This document shows positions 45,406 through 56,379 of a stretch of DNA of 64,000 bases, in pieces. The notes under the pieces are model-generated. The model saw nothing but the letters and a program-made list of their open reading frames with translations, was not told the origin of the DNA and did no database searches. Origin of the DNA: Onthophagus taurus (lineage: Eukaryota; Arthropoda; Insecta; Coleoptera; Scarabaeidae); assembly GCF_036711975.1 (NCBI RefSeq), contig NC_091967.1, positions 4,340,001 through 4,404,000 of the forward strand, read 5' to 3'. The position numbers were made by a program, and so were the translations under genes. Positions within the stretch are counted from its first letter, which is position 1. Every line of letters begins with the position of its first letter.

Positions 45406-45876
45406 TATATCATTGCCTACTTATAAAATAATGTATTTTATTCAATTTCGAGGTTAATTATAAAGGTAAGTATAGAGTATTATATATCATTGAAAAGCTT
45501 GAAAAAAATCCAGTTCAATAAAAAAATAAAATATAGGTGGTTCCATTTAAAAAAACGTAAGTTGTGTTTATAACTCAAAAACCGCGATGACTAGAAAAAT
45601 TCTACGTGCACCATTGGATTCTCCGTGAAAAAATCTATTAGAACCCGTTTTTACTTTTTTACTAAGTTTCCGGATAGCCGAGATACGGGGGGTGTCTGAA
45701 AATCGTAAATTTTGAAATACTCCCTGTATATCAAAAACGAAGAGGTCTATGAAAATTTGGTTTGCGGCATTATAAGTTTCACAAAAAAGTAGCTCAGGTT
45801 CGCGAAAACCGCAACTTTCTATCTTTCATAATAACTGAGATATCCTGCAAACCCATCGAAATTTGGACACCCTGTA

Positions 45877-46260
45877 CAGGGTGGGCAAATTTGGGTGTCA
45901 TTATAGGCTACCTCAGAAACTATAAGAGATACGAAAAAAGTAGGTGCCATGTCCAGATCTCTTTTTTCGAGACTAATCCAATCCCGCAAACACCAAACCT
46001 CTATCTTCTTTTGTTTTCAAGTTATAGCCAAAAAGTCAAATATTCGTGATTTCAAACAATGCTCATATTTCGTTAATTTTTGAAATTAAAGAAATGGGGT
46101 TGATACGTTCTTAAGACACTTTTTTAAGTAGAATATGCTGCCGTTGAAAAATTTTAAAAATACTTGATGATTTTAGAGACACAGCAAAAGTTGTATTTTT
46201 TTAAATACAAACTATAGTTTATTATGATGTTATTGAAAAAAGCATATTTTTAGCCTCGGC
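45877..46260. mobile_element. Solo mariner-type terminal arm
   Basis: Begins CAGGGTGGGCAAATTTGGGT right after the shared TA at 45875-45876. The interior (GAAACTATAAGAGATACGAAAAAAGTAG...) is related to the arm at 61106. No opposite end was found, so it is truncated. Confidence 0.55.
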
Positions 46261-46489
46261 CGTAAGCGACCTCGGTTTAATTGTGATGAATTTGTGCTGC
46301 TCTCTTTGCATATATTATTGCGGAGTGATAATTTTTGAATCTAGACTTGAATGTATTCATAGCATAATAAAACGCATAGACTAGGCGGAAAGTTAAGTAA
46401 CTTTAAAATTCGTTACTCATTTAAATATAAATCATAGAAACAAAATTAAAAAAATATATATTACTTACTTTTTAGTAGTTTTAATTTAC

Positions 46490-46759
46490 CTGTAATTTTT
46501 TTTGGTACGCAAATACATTCGACGTCATTAAAAGTTAAGCACTGGTCCTGGAAGCTTGCGGTAACCGCGAGCTTTAAATGGTCGGTTGCGTGCTTTTTCA
46601 TTTGGACCGTGTCGGTCGGTACGTTAATGAGAGTCTCGGTCGGAAAGTCCCACACATTAGCAACGTTTAATTGGATCCGCGACGTCCCCTTTATTAATAC
46701 TAGACCAGTCCTGTGTAATCCTGTATGTTTTAGTTCTGTTGGGTACGCCTCAAAGAAAA
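46490..46759 (-). CDS. Candidate internal exon of an unidentified gene
   Basis: A 270-bp minus-strand segment lies between a consensus acceptor (ACTTTTCGCTTAG, ending at 46760) and a donor (CAG|GTAAAT, from 46489). One frame is open throughout, with phase-1 boundaries on both sides. The translation is not low-complexity: it includes FFEAYPTELKHTGLH, then GLVLIKGTSRIQL, then NVWDFPTETLINVP, and ends FQDQCLTFNDVECICVP, with three Cys near the end. The codons are CpG- and GC3-rich, unlike the surrounding AT-rich DNA. A symmetrical 1-1 exon with clustered Cys suits an extracellular module. I do not recognise the family and saw no partner exon in the window, so it would belong to a gene with introns of many kilobases. 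Ancient-repeat origin is less likely given codon composition. Confidence 0.5.
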
Positions 46760-46760
46760 C

Positions 46761-48476
46761 TAAGCGAAAAGTACGCCGCTAACCGACTAATCTACCTTGT
46801 ACACACGTATTTTACAATCTCTACTTGTAGAAATTCTGATAAACGACCGATGTTTTGCTAACGCAAACCACGCTTTATTTTTGCTTGCTAAATGTTTGTT
46901 TCTTTTTTGTTGTCTAATTTTTTGGTTCTAAACATCATAAGATACATCGTTATTCTCGTTAGTCATGAAAATCTCGATAACTGTCTTCCCAGAGATAACT
47001 AGAGACGTAATATAATACAGTTTTACTATGCATTTTACTTATCACGCGATTCTGGTATTCCAGCTGACCCGTTTCCATTGTGATAGCACGGAAATTTGCA
47101 TATATTTACATTTACGCGGGCACAATGGTCACAAGGGAAAGACAAAATCACAATACGGACGTGTTTTTGAAATAGCAGATAATGCCTCCGCACAGTTTTG
47201 TCCCGTATTTTAATATTTAACTTCTGTGTTCAAAATTGGCCATAAACAGCGAAGTCTTTATTAAACGCGTGCACTCCGATGAGTATCTAAACTTTGAAGA
47301 GAGGGTCGACATTAAACAACACATCTCCTTTAAATTTCAAAGAATACATTTTTATTTTGTAATGAATGTCCGCAATACTTGGAGATATTAAATAGTGGTA
47401 TTTTTTTTTAATCTTTGATGTTCAATTTGTTTCGTAGGATATCGATGAAAGGATATACATAGTCCAATTCGTCGATTTGAAAGGAGTTCGAAATGGTATT
47501 CAACTTTCGTTCAAATTTCAATGTAAATTCTTAGCAACCTTAAAAATGTAATATTTTTAATTTTAAGATCGATAAACATTTGTGTCAATCACGTTTTCGT
47601 TTGCAAATAGTAAACTGTTTGATTTTCATTGTAGTGTTAGTGATGATGTAATTGGTTTATTGTGCCGACATTTTACGTGATAATTGAATCGTATCGGGAA
47701 CGGTGTTACGCATTGATGTCGGGTGGTCGCGGTTTTATCGACGATTCAATCGATTCATTAATATTACACAAATTTAATTTCGAAGTTCCGGCGTTCGGCA
47801 CTAGCTACCGCGTAATAGAAGAACTTGACGTCAGTCCAGACTTTCCCAGTTTAATTACTTCCTGCGAAATTTCCAGCATTAAGGAGTTCGGTAAAGGTAC
47901 AACTTTTGCTTTTTTATTAAATCAAACATCGGAATTAATTAATCACAAACATCGTTATCGGAGTTACGGTAGTCCTGAGAAAATTACTGACAAATACTTC
48001 TAAAAGTGGTACACAATTACCCAATTTGACAATAAGACACTGATATTATTGAACGTGTTTATTAATTAGCTACCTACTAAGCAATTTGAGCACCATAAAA
48101 TTATTGACCAAACTACCTAAATAATGTAATAATATTGGGTTCCACTCATAATTTTATTAATTAATTAATATACAATAGTTTTGTTATAAGAAATAATTAC
48201 AATAAGGAGGAAATAATGACATTCCATAGAAAAATCCTTGTAAATCGAGAGCCTAGAGAGTTTATTAGTACTTCTTCAAATCGTTCAAATTAATATTATA
48301 ATTAAAATATAAAGAACAACTCACGTATTGATATCAAAGTTGATATACCGAGGATAGTTAAAGCTGATCGTTGAAAAATTTCATAAAAGTTTGTTATAGT
48401 TCTCATTGATTTCGTCGTTATTTGTAAAAATGTTTTAATCAATGATAAATCCGTTCGTATTTCCGTCGTAGATTAA
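46761..48476. other. Intergenic or intronic DNA
   Basis: A GC-richer, CpG-containing block at 47660-47900 has a 113-codon plus-strand frame that lacks an ATG until well inside and shows no motif, so it is not called. The rest is AT-rich, with nothing recognised. Confidence 0.4.
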
Positions 48477-48485
48477 GAAATATTC

Positions 48486-51340
48486 GAGTGCAGGAAGTTA
48501 GCCCCCCATTTTTTGATTTTTAAATTTTTAATTGTTGTTCTAGATTGTTCTAGAGTTGTTCTACATTGTTCCAAAGCGGCAAATCGAAAAAATAAAAACT
48601 CCGCGAGAAAACCGAATAAACAGGTTTTTTGACTAGCCCCCCATTTTTGGAAAAATCAAATTTTCTTTGTTGTTCTGGGTTGTTCTAGTTGTTCTAGTTA
48701 TTGTTCTAGAAAATCAAAATTATGGGTTACAGCATTACGAAGTTATAACTAAAAATAGGTTTGGCCGCCGAAATGTCTAGTTGATTGCTGTGACTATAGT
48801 TTTTCTATTATCAATTCCATATTACAAATATATACTTATTATAGCTAACGCAATCTGGAACAGCTATTATTTTCACTAGAACAACTCTCTAAAGGGCACT
48901 TTACTCTTTGAAAATTAAAGTTTTTAGAAATTTCAATCAGTAATTCTTGTGTCAGCGGTTTTATATTACACAATAAGAATTAAAAAACATAGAACAATCT
49001 AAAATAACTCAAACTTTGCCGATTCAAATTGTTCCAGATGTATTTTACGTTTAACACGGACATTAATTTTGCAAAATCACATATTTTTTGTTGCTCTAAA
49101 TTGTTCTTGTTGTTCTAGGACTTAAAATGTTTATTTAATCACTGTGGCTTTAGTTCTTTTAAAGTTTCATATTAAAGATTAGTACTTCCAACAATTAAAA
49201 CAATTCAGAACAGCTGTTATTTTCACTAGAAAAACCTTAAATTTGAGTTGTTGTGACATCGGACAGTTAATATAATAATAGTTTTAAAAAACTAAAAAAA
49301 TATGGAATAATCTGACCATCCTAATTTTCTAAAAATCACAAGCTTCACCTTTCTCTTTAAACTTATAATAGTAAAACATAAGTTGCGATTTAAAGTGTAT
49401 TTTATTTTGTATAAACTAAGTAATAAATTAATAAATAAACTAAACTAACACATAAAACAATAACTATTCGATCAGTATTACTATATCAGTACAATAACTT
49501 ATTCTAAGGTAAACTATAATTAAATATAGTTTACTAAAACAAGTATTTTGAAGAATATATTTTTTATTGAAATAGATATTAATGAAACTTTTACTTATGA
49601 AAGAATTACTAACTGAAACTTCCCAAAATTTTAATTTTCAAAGAGTAAAGTGTTCTTTATAGAGTTGTTCTATGAAAATATTAGCTGTTTCAGATTGCTT
49701 AGGTATAATAAGTATATATTTGTGATATGGAACTGAAAATAGAAAAACTATGGTCACAGCAATCAACTAGACATTTCGGCAGCCAAACCTATTTTTAGTT
49801 ATAACTTCGTAATGCTGTATCCCATAATTTTGATTTTTTAGAACAGTAACTAGAACAACCCAGAACAACAAAGAAAATCTGATTTTTCCAAAAATGGGGG
49901 GTTAGTAAAAAAACAGAGTTTTTATTTTTGCTATTTGCCGCTTTAGAACAATGTAGAACAACTCTAGAACAATCTAGAACAACAATGAAAAATTTAAAAA
50001 TCAAAATATAGGGAGCTAACTTCCTGCACTCGATTACCCCCATAATTTACAACTCCAGAACAAAGTCTATATCCTCGCAAGTATCATCAGCTACGAAGTT
50101 ACTCACTCTTTGAGTGATGTAGGACACTACACGGCATTTGTGCCCAACAATGCCAATTGGTTATTATTTAATGATTTAAGAAAAAAATCCATACAAGTTG
50201 AAGAAGCAACAGAAATAAATGCACAAATGTGCATATATATGTGTAAATGAGTTCCATGATATTAGTCTATTTAGATGATTTAATTTATTTAGTTATACTT
50301 TACATTAGAATAAGTTTTTGTACAGTTTCTGTGAAAGAATAGTTATTGTTTTGTTAGTTTGTTAGTTTAGTTTATTTATTAATTTATTACTTAGTTTAAC
50401 AAAATAAAATACACTTTAAATCGCAACTTATGTTTTATTATTATAAGTTTAAAGAGAAAGGTGATTTTTAGGAAATCACTAGGTCAGATTATTCCATATT
50501 TTTTAATTTTTTAAAACTATTATTATATTAAAAGTTGGGTTCACTGATTCAATAAAACCTGTCCGATATCACAACAACTCAAATTTAAGGTTCTTCCAGT
50601 GAAAATAACAGCTGTTCTGAATTGTTTTAATTGTTGTAAGTACTAATTATTAATATGAAACTTTAAAAGAACTAAAGCCGCAGTGATTAAATAAACATTT
50701 TAAGTACCTAGAACAACAAGAACAATTTAGAGCAACAAAAAATATGTGATTTTGCAAAATTAATGTCCGTGTTAAACGTAAAACACATCTAGAACAATTT
50801 GAATCGGCAAAGTTTGAGTTATTTTAGATTGGTCTATGTTTTTTAATTCTTATTGTGTAATATAAAACCGCTGACACAAGAATTACTGACTGAAACTTCC
50901 AAAAACTTTAATTTTCAAAGAGTAAAGTGCCCTTTAGAGAGTTGTTCTAGTGAAAATAATAGCTGTTCCAGATTGCGTTAGCTATAACAAGTATATATTT
51001 GTAATATGGAATTGATAATAGAAAAACTATAGTCACAGCAATCATCTAGACATTTTGGCGGCCAAACCTATTTTTAGTTATAACTTCGTAATGCTGTAAC
51101 CCATAATTTTGATTTTCTAGAACAATTACTAGAACAACTAGAACAACCCAGAAGAACAAAGAAAATTTGATTTTTCCAAAAATGGGGGGCTAGCCAAAAA
51201 ACCCGTTTTTTCGGTTTTCTCGCGGAGTTTTTATTTTTTCGATTTGCCGCTTTGGAACAATGTAGAACAACTCTAGAACAATCTAGAACAACAATAAAAA
51301 ATTTAAAAATCAAAAAATGGGGGGCTAACTTCCCGCACTC
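48486..51340. mobile_element. Foldback/MULE-like element, 2855 bp, 9-bp TSD
   Basis: Ends GAGTGCAGGAAGTTAGCCCC (48486) and its complement (ending 51340) are flanked by exact 9-bp duplications GAAATATTC (48477-48485 and 51341-51349). Left arm 48486-49528 and right arm 50270-51340 are inverted copies of about 1.05 kb, rich in TTGTTCTAG-type words. A third, partial copy of the right arm (about 49600-50033) lies inside, ending with its own terminal sequence. Nine-bp duplications and long arms fit Foldback or Mutator-like transposons. No transposase is present. Confidence 0.85.
50041..50250 (+). pseudogene. Captured 3' fragment of a USP-family deubiquitinase gene
   Basis: A 69-codon plus-strand frame ending in TGA lies inside the foldback element, between the internal arm copy and the right arm. 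It reads THSLSDVGHYTAFV, then NWLLFNDLRKKSIQV, then NAQMCIYMCK. This is the His box and C-terminal end of USP (peptidase C19) domains: the catalytic His is in GHYTAF and the Asp in FND. The Cys box and preceding domain are missing because the frame starts abruptly next to the internal terminal repeat. It therefore cannot be an active protease. It appears to be host or other gene sequence picked up by the element. No intron is visible. Confidence 0.7.
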
Positions 51341-51349
51341 GAAATATTC

Positions 51350-52635
51350 TTGTATTTAGTTAAAAAAAGAGTCCACAAAAAAAAACGAAACATAACCTCC
51401 AAATCCAAAGTATTCAATTTATGGGTGATTACAGCCAAAAAACTTCTTGAAATACCTAAAAACATAAAGCTTATAATGAATTACATCAGATTCAAGTAAT
51501 TTTAATCAGTTTAAAACCGAAATGTTGAAAATTAAAAACGTGAAGATTTTGAAAGAAACGGAATATAAATTTTGGAATTAAAGAAGAATTAATGTGAAAA
51601 ATTGTGTCAAAGGGGAATGAAATAATTCAGAGTATTCAGACATTGAAGGATTTCAATAAATATAGTTTATTTAAAAAGTAATTTTTGAAAATTTGGAAGA
51701 AAAACCAAATGTCAATAAGAGATGGCGCTCAGAAATATAAATTTTTTACACTTTTTCTTGTGATATCAAAGAGGGTGATGGACAAAATGAATAACGAGGA
51801 CGCGGGAATTCGCTTCCTGATCATCATTGAGTAAACATCTATTTCGAAACGCTCGTGAAATCCTACGAAGATAAATTTCTGAAGAAAAAACATAACCAAA
51901 GAAATTCACAATTGAGGGAGAAGAAAAGAAGCTAAAATTAATTAAGAAGAGTACGATAACCAACCTGGGAAAGAAGACATCGGAATAGTTTTTCCGGAAA
52001 GCCACCAAGGGGGTACCAGTACATTCCACCAAGGGGGAAAAGGAGCAGTTCAAACCAGGGAGGAATCAAGATTTCAATCAACTCCACCAACATCTGTAAA
52101 ACCAAAGAAGTTAAGATTTTTTTTATTTTCGATATACCATTTCTAAAAAAATAACTCACTTACCTCGTGTGTAATCCAGAGCGAATCAAAATCAATTATT
52201 TCAGATCACTTTGATTATTTCAATTATCAGAATCAATTTATTTAAGAAGTTTTAGAGCTGAAAGTTATAGATTAACTTAAATGATTTTTTTTTTAAACAT
52301 GAGCAACTGTGTTTCGTTTACATGAACCCTAGAAAACAAACCCTGAGATCGTTTACTTTCGTTATTTTTTTTTGTAGAGTCTCGTGTTAAATTTTTTTTT
52401 TGTTTCAATCATTTTGTTTGTAAAGTATTTTTTCTATTTTCTATTATAGATTGTTATTTATTTATTGTATTTAATTAAAGTATTTTTATTCATTTTCGAA
52501 AGACGAATACACATATTATCACAATAATAACTCATGGGAATATATCAACTGTGCTGGAATCGAAATGATAATACTATACTCAACTTTTGAGGTCAACGTG
52601 GTTTCTTGAACATATGGCTGTGTTTTATAAGTTAA
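51350..52635. other. AT-rich DNA with no recognised gene
   Basis: A G/A-richer block at 51750-52110 contains two CCACCAAGGGGG words and short antisense frames without motifs. Poly-T-rich sequence follows to 52500. It may be an LTR or old repeat, but ends could not be defined. Confidence 0.35.
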
Positions 52636-52689
52636 ATATTTACAGCAAAAACTTCAGCATCTTTAATTAACTGAGTGATTTGACTGCAT

Positions 52690-54350
52690 TGTAACATTGT
52701 GAACTCAAGGACCCATGTCTAAATCACCTGATTGAAATTAAAACGGACCTCATACCGACGGAATACAATTTCAACATTATAGTGGATATGGATGGTTGAG
52801 CTATGAAAATAATTGGAATAATTGGACCACATGACTAGCAGAAGATAGTAAATTCTAGTTAATTCGAGACAATAGACCAACTGGATTGCAGGCAAAGAAT
52901 ATAAGATGACTGGCAGAAAATACTAGAAGGTAAAATGGAGATGGTGAAGAGAACTTGAATGTTGGAAATGAAAACCAGATGACTTGCAGAAAATAATAAA
53001 TTGTTATTCTTTCTGTACAGTTAACTAACTGGTAATAACGCTCCCAGAATTTTTATTTATTTATTTAATTATTGATGACATTTACAGAAATAGAAATAAA
53101 GCAAAGTAAATAAGAGAAGAAAAAAACAAAAAAAGAACAGTTTATTGTCATCAACTTGGATCGAGTCTTAACATAACGGGTGCAATGAGATCCTGTCCGA
53201 CGGCTGCTTTGGAAGCCCTACTCGGTCTCACACCGCTCCACATATATATACAAAAGGAGGCAGCCTTAGTGCCTTATCACTGAAAACAGTTTCTTCACTC
53301 AAGTTGATGCAGGGTAACCTCAGAGGACACCTTGAGATCCTCAAGGACCCATGTCTAAATCACCTGATTGAAATTAAAACGGACCGACGGAATACAATTT
53401 CAACCAACCGTATAAGGTCATATTTAGTAGCAGGGATGATTGGGCGAAGGGAGGGCCTCAACTAAAAAGAGGAGCCCTCTTTTTCACCGATGCTTCAAAG
53501 ACAGTAAGATCTGGAGTAGGCATGGGCATCAGTGGACCAAATAGCCACATCAAATTGCCCCTCAGCTCGGACTTAACAATTTTCCAAGCAGAAGTTCTTA
53601 TAAACTTCTGCACCGCTTTGAACCTACAGAAGGGACAAAAAGGTGCATCCATAAACATTTTCACAGACAGTCGGGCCGCCTTAAAGGCAATTCAGGCCTA
53701 CACGTGTGGCTCCGCACTGATCAGAGAGTGTACCAACAACCTGAGAGAACTCGCTAGGGGCAATGATGTTACCCTATGGTGGGCTCCAGGTCACAGCAAC
53801 ATTGAGGGCAATGAGAAGGCCGACAAGCTGGCCAAAGAGGCAGCAAACACGTCCTTCATTGGACCCCAACCTGGACGTGGACTACAAAAAAGCCACCTAA
53901 AACAAATAATCAACAACTGGGAGACTTCAAAGATAGCCTTATGCTGGAAAGAACTTCCAGGTCACAGACAAGCGAAGAGTATGATAACTCCGTCGCAAAA
54001 CAAAACCAATGAGATTTTATGCCTCAGCAAAGGGGATCTAAGAACGCTCTCAGGCTACCTGACCGGCCATGTGCCCCTAAAATACCACCTCTTCCATATT
54101 GGACAAGCTGAGGATCAAACTTGTCGACTATGCAACGACGAGTCTCGAGTCTAAGGCACAACGTCTTCGGTAAAACTCCCCTGTTACCTACCGACATAAA
54201 GGTTCAAGACCTCAGGAAATACTAAGGTTCATTAAGGACCTACATTTGCCCTAAACCTTTGGAGGGCTAAAGTTACAATAGATCTTATAGGTCGCGGTAA
54301 CGAGAGGGGCCGCTCTCCTCAGCCCGGCAGCAATAATGATAACAATAATA
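52690..54350 (+). pseudogene. LINE with RNase H domain (Jockey/I-like), 5'-truncated and broken
   Basis: The region between polymerase and RNase H is visible at 53170-53260 (GAMRSCPTAALEALLGLTPLH). The RNase H frame runs from about 53410 to the stop at 54153: FFTDASK (first Asp), IFQAEVLI (Glu), FTDSRAALKAI (Asp), WWAPGHSNIEGNEKADKLA (His/Asp). A C-terminal zinc-like HIGQAEDQTCRLCNDE ends early at a stop. The 3' end near 54350 has an (ATAATAACA)-type tail. The peptide word KDPCLNHLIEIKT occurs twice (52705-52750 and 53342-53385), separated by an inverted-repeat insertion. Confidence 0.85.
52776..53165. repeat. Inverted repeat partner A
   Basis: About 390 bp (AGTGGATATGGATGGTTGA... to ...CATCAACTTGGATCGAGTC) occurs in reverse orientation at 58690-59060. 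It contains CAGTTAACTAACTGGTAATA and several CCAGATGACT/TGCAGAAAATA words. It interrupts the LINE above. Confidence 0.8.
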
Positions 54351-54359
54351 ACATTGTGA

Positions 54360-56250
54360 AAAATGTGCATATATAGCTTTCAAATTTCCTTTTTGAATTA
54401 AAATAAAGAGATAATTTTTAATGTGAATATAGAAAGGAGGTCAGTAAGTTTGATTCAACCGTTACAACGTTGGGAATGTGGTAAAGGATTTTTAACGTGC
54501 AGACGTAGGAATATTAAATGGCTCCGACTGTTAGTTTATGCTAATTGGTACCACGAGTATTTAATCTTCGGTGGGAAACTGAATTAAATTGTTCCACCGC
54601 ACTCCCGGTTATTCCTTTATTTGGTTATGAACACCGGTGCGGAGCTGTCACAGTTTATACCAAATGGGCAGTGTGCGTGAGATTAATTTCCATTATTATA
54701 CATTATGCTTGGTTGGAAAAGCCGCGTATTTAGTTTTTGAAAGAATGCGATATGCCCGATGAACACGTCACGTATGATTTATACTCTATAATACATATAA
54801 ATTCATTGGCATTATTAGTTAACGACTATATCGTGTTTTCTGACTCTATTGGACAAACGCCAGCGCAATTAAAAACGCTTCCACCAGATTGTGAAGTAAC
54901 AACGGTTATTCGCCGTCGTTTGGCCAACATTGGACTGTGCTCGGGTTGGGTATATCAATCAATTAATTTTAAAGTGTTCAACGCAAACAAATGACCGAAC
55001 TTAATTGTTTCGACGATGTGGCGCTACCGCCGTGGTGGATCTGCATTTAGATTGTCTCCGGGGTCTTCTAAAACGGTTTTTAATTGACCTTGGAGGTTGC
55101 AAGAGAAGAAACTTAAGACGCGCCCGGATCTGGAAGCCCGAAGAAAATTAGAAAAGCGAGGACGTAAATCGAGTTGGTGAAACTTAAAATGGCCTTCGAC
55201 GGCTTTCGTACACCACGGCTAAGGCTTTCACACGTGGCCGTTGAAAACGATTTTCTCCCCAGTTGGATGGTAAGAGCGCACTCCGAACGAAACCGCTACG
55301 AGTTCGGGTATATAAGTACGTAGAAAAGGCTGTAAAATGGAAGGATTCCTTTACGGCCCCCGAGAATTCGATTTTTAAGTTCCAAGCATTTTAAGATAAA
55401 AGATAGAGCGAGACATTTCTTTTATTTTATTATTGCACTTACTAACCTTTTCAGTCGAAATCAATAAATCAAAAAAAAACTCACATTTAATGGATTTAAG
55501 GATTTTTAGCCACGTGTAAGTTACATACGTAGGCGTAACATTCATAATAGAAAATGTGTGCAGAACATATTCCCAATATAATGTATTCAGTGCGCGTGGA
55601 ATGCATTTTGTGGGGCTAAGATGTCTCCACCTGCAAGTTAACGGTTCAGTGTCGCAGGTGTGTAGGGTAGAAATGGGTACAGTGTACGAGTAGAAGGGCG
55701 GCAGCAGGCGGTTTCCTGAATTATGACGAATCGGGCTAAAATTAGAGATTGCGGTTGGGATTTTAGCGCGAATTGTTGAAAATATCATGTGTCTGGAGGA
55801 TTAAACCGTTACGGGTAAGATTTATGTCGGCGAAAACTTTCGGGAAGTACGTGTTCCACTATTTATTTCAACTGTTGCTGTCACTTCTGAAGATTTATCG
55901 GAAACAGCTCAGCTTCGTACTAATAGCTAGTGAGAAATACGCCAGTCTTTGTCGCGTACAACGAAATAAGGGCGGACGCCCTTTCGAATTTCCAGATAAT
56001 ATATAATATATGTCATGGAATATATCTTGAAACTTTGTAATATTTTTCACACTTATTTATTATACCCGAGAGCTACTTCGGGAGAGGTGCAGTTATTTTA
56101 TGAGAGAGAAAATTTTGCACTACTTCATATTTGTGTTATTTCCTAAATTTATACGATTTTGCTTCACGGTTAAGATTTAATGATGACTCAATACGTTTCT
56201 AGTTGCATCGCCCTAATCAAGTTCAATAGATGTCAATAGATGTTAAACAT
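54360..56250. other. Mixed-composition DNA without identified gene
   Basis: Includes GC-richer, CpG-containing segments (about 54480-55370 and 55560-55760). Frames of 62-137 codons on both strands carry no recognisable motif or start context. Could be intronic to the unidentified gene suggested by the exon at 46490. Confidence 0.35.
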
Positions 56251-56379
56251 GGCGGAGTGAGCAGATGTGTTGCGAGGGCTGTCTAGCTTTTGGTGCGAAT
56301 TGAAGTGGTTAAACCTGTACTATGTTCATAGAAATTTAACGTGTGGGTTTGATTAAAAGTGGTTAATATAATCATCATG

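Larger units (their letters stand above)
43130..45874 (-). mobile_element. Mariner-like element with long inverted arms and transposase remnant
   Basis: CAGGGTGTCCAAATTTCGAT at 43130 and the complement ending at 45874 define the ends. Both TAs (43128-43129 and 45875-45876) are shared with neighbouring elements. Arms of roughly 440 bp are highly similar (left 43130-43575). The right arm is interrupted by two smaller insertions (44929-45179 and 45189-45405) plus a short extra segment near 45575-45640. A transposase lies between on the minus strand. Confidence 0.85.

Noticed and set aside
47662..48003. 113-codon frame in a GC-richer block
   Set aside because: The first ATG lies about 20 codons inside the frame, and no recognisable domain or splice signals were found.
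50041..50250. Reading the USP fragment as the last exon of a resident host gene
   Set aside because: The 9-bp TSDs lie outside both arms, so the fragment is inside the mobile unit. No acceptor site or upstream USP exon is seen nearby.
49795..51313. Two similar minus-strand frames of about 80 codons (FFIVVLDCSR...)
   Set aside because: They are copies of the foldback arm read through TTGTTCTAG repeats; similarity reflects repeat homology, not coding.
55375..55788. 137-codon minus-strand frame
   Set aside because: No motif, ordinary composition and no flanking splice or promoter signals.
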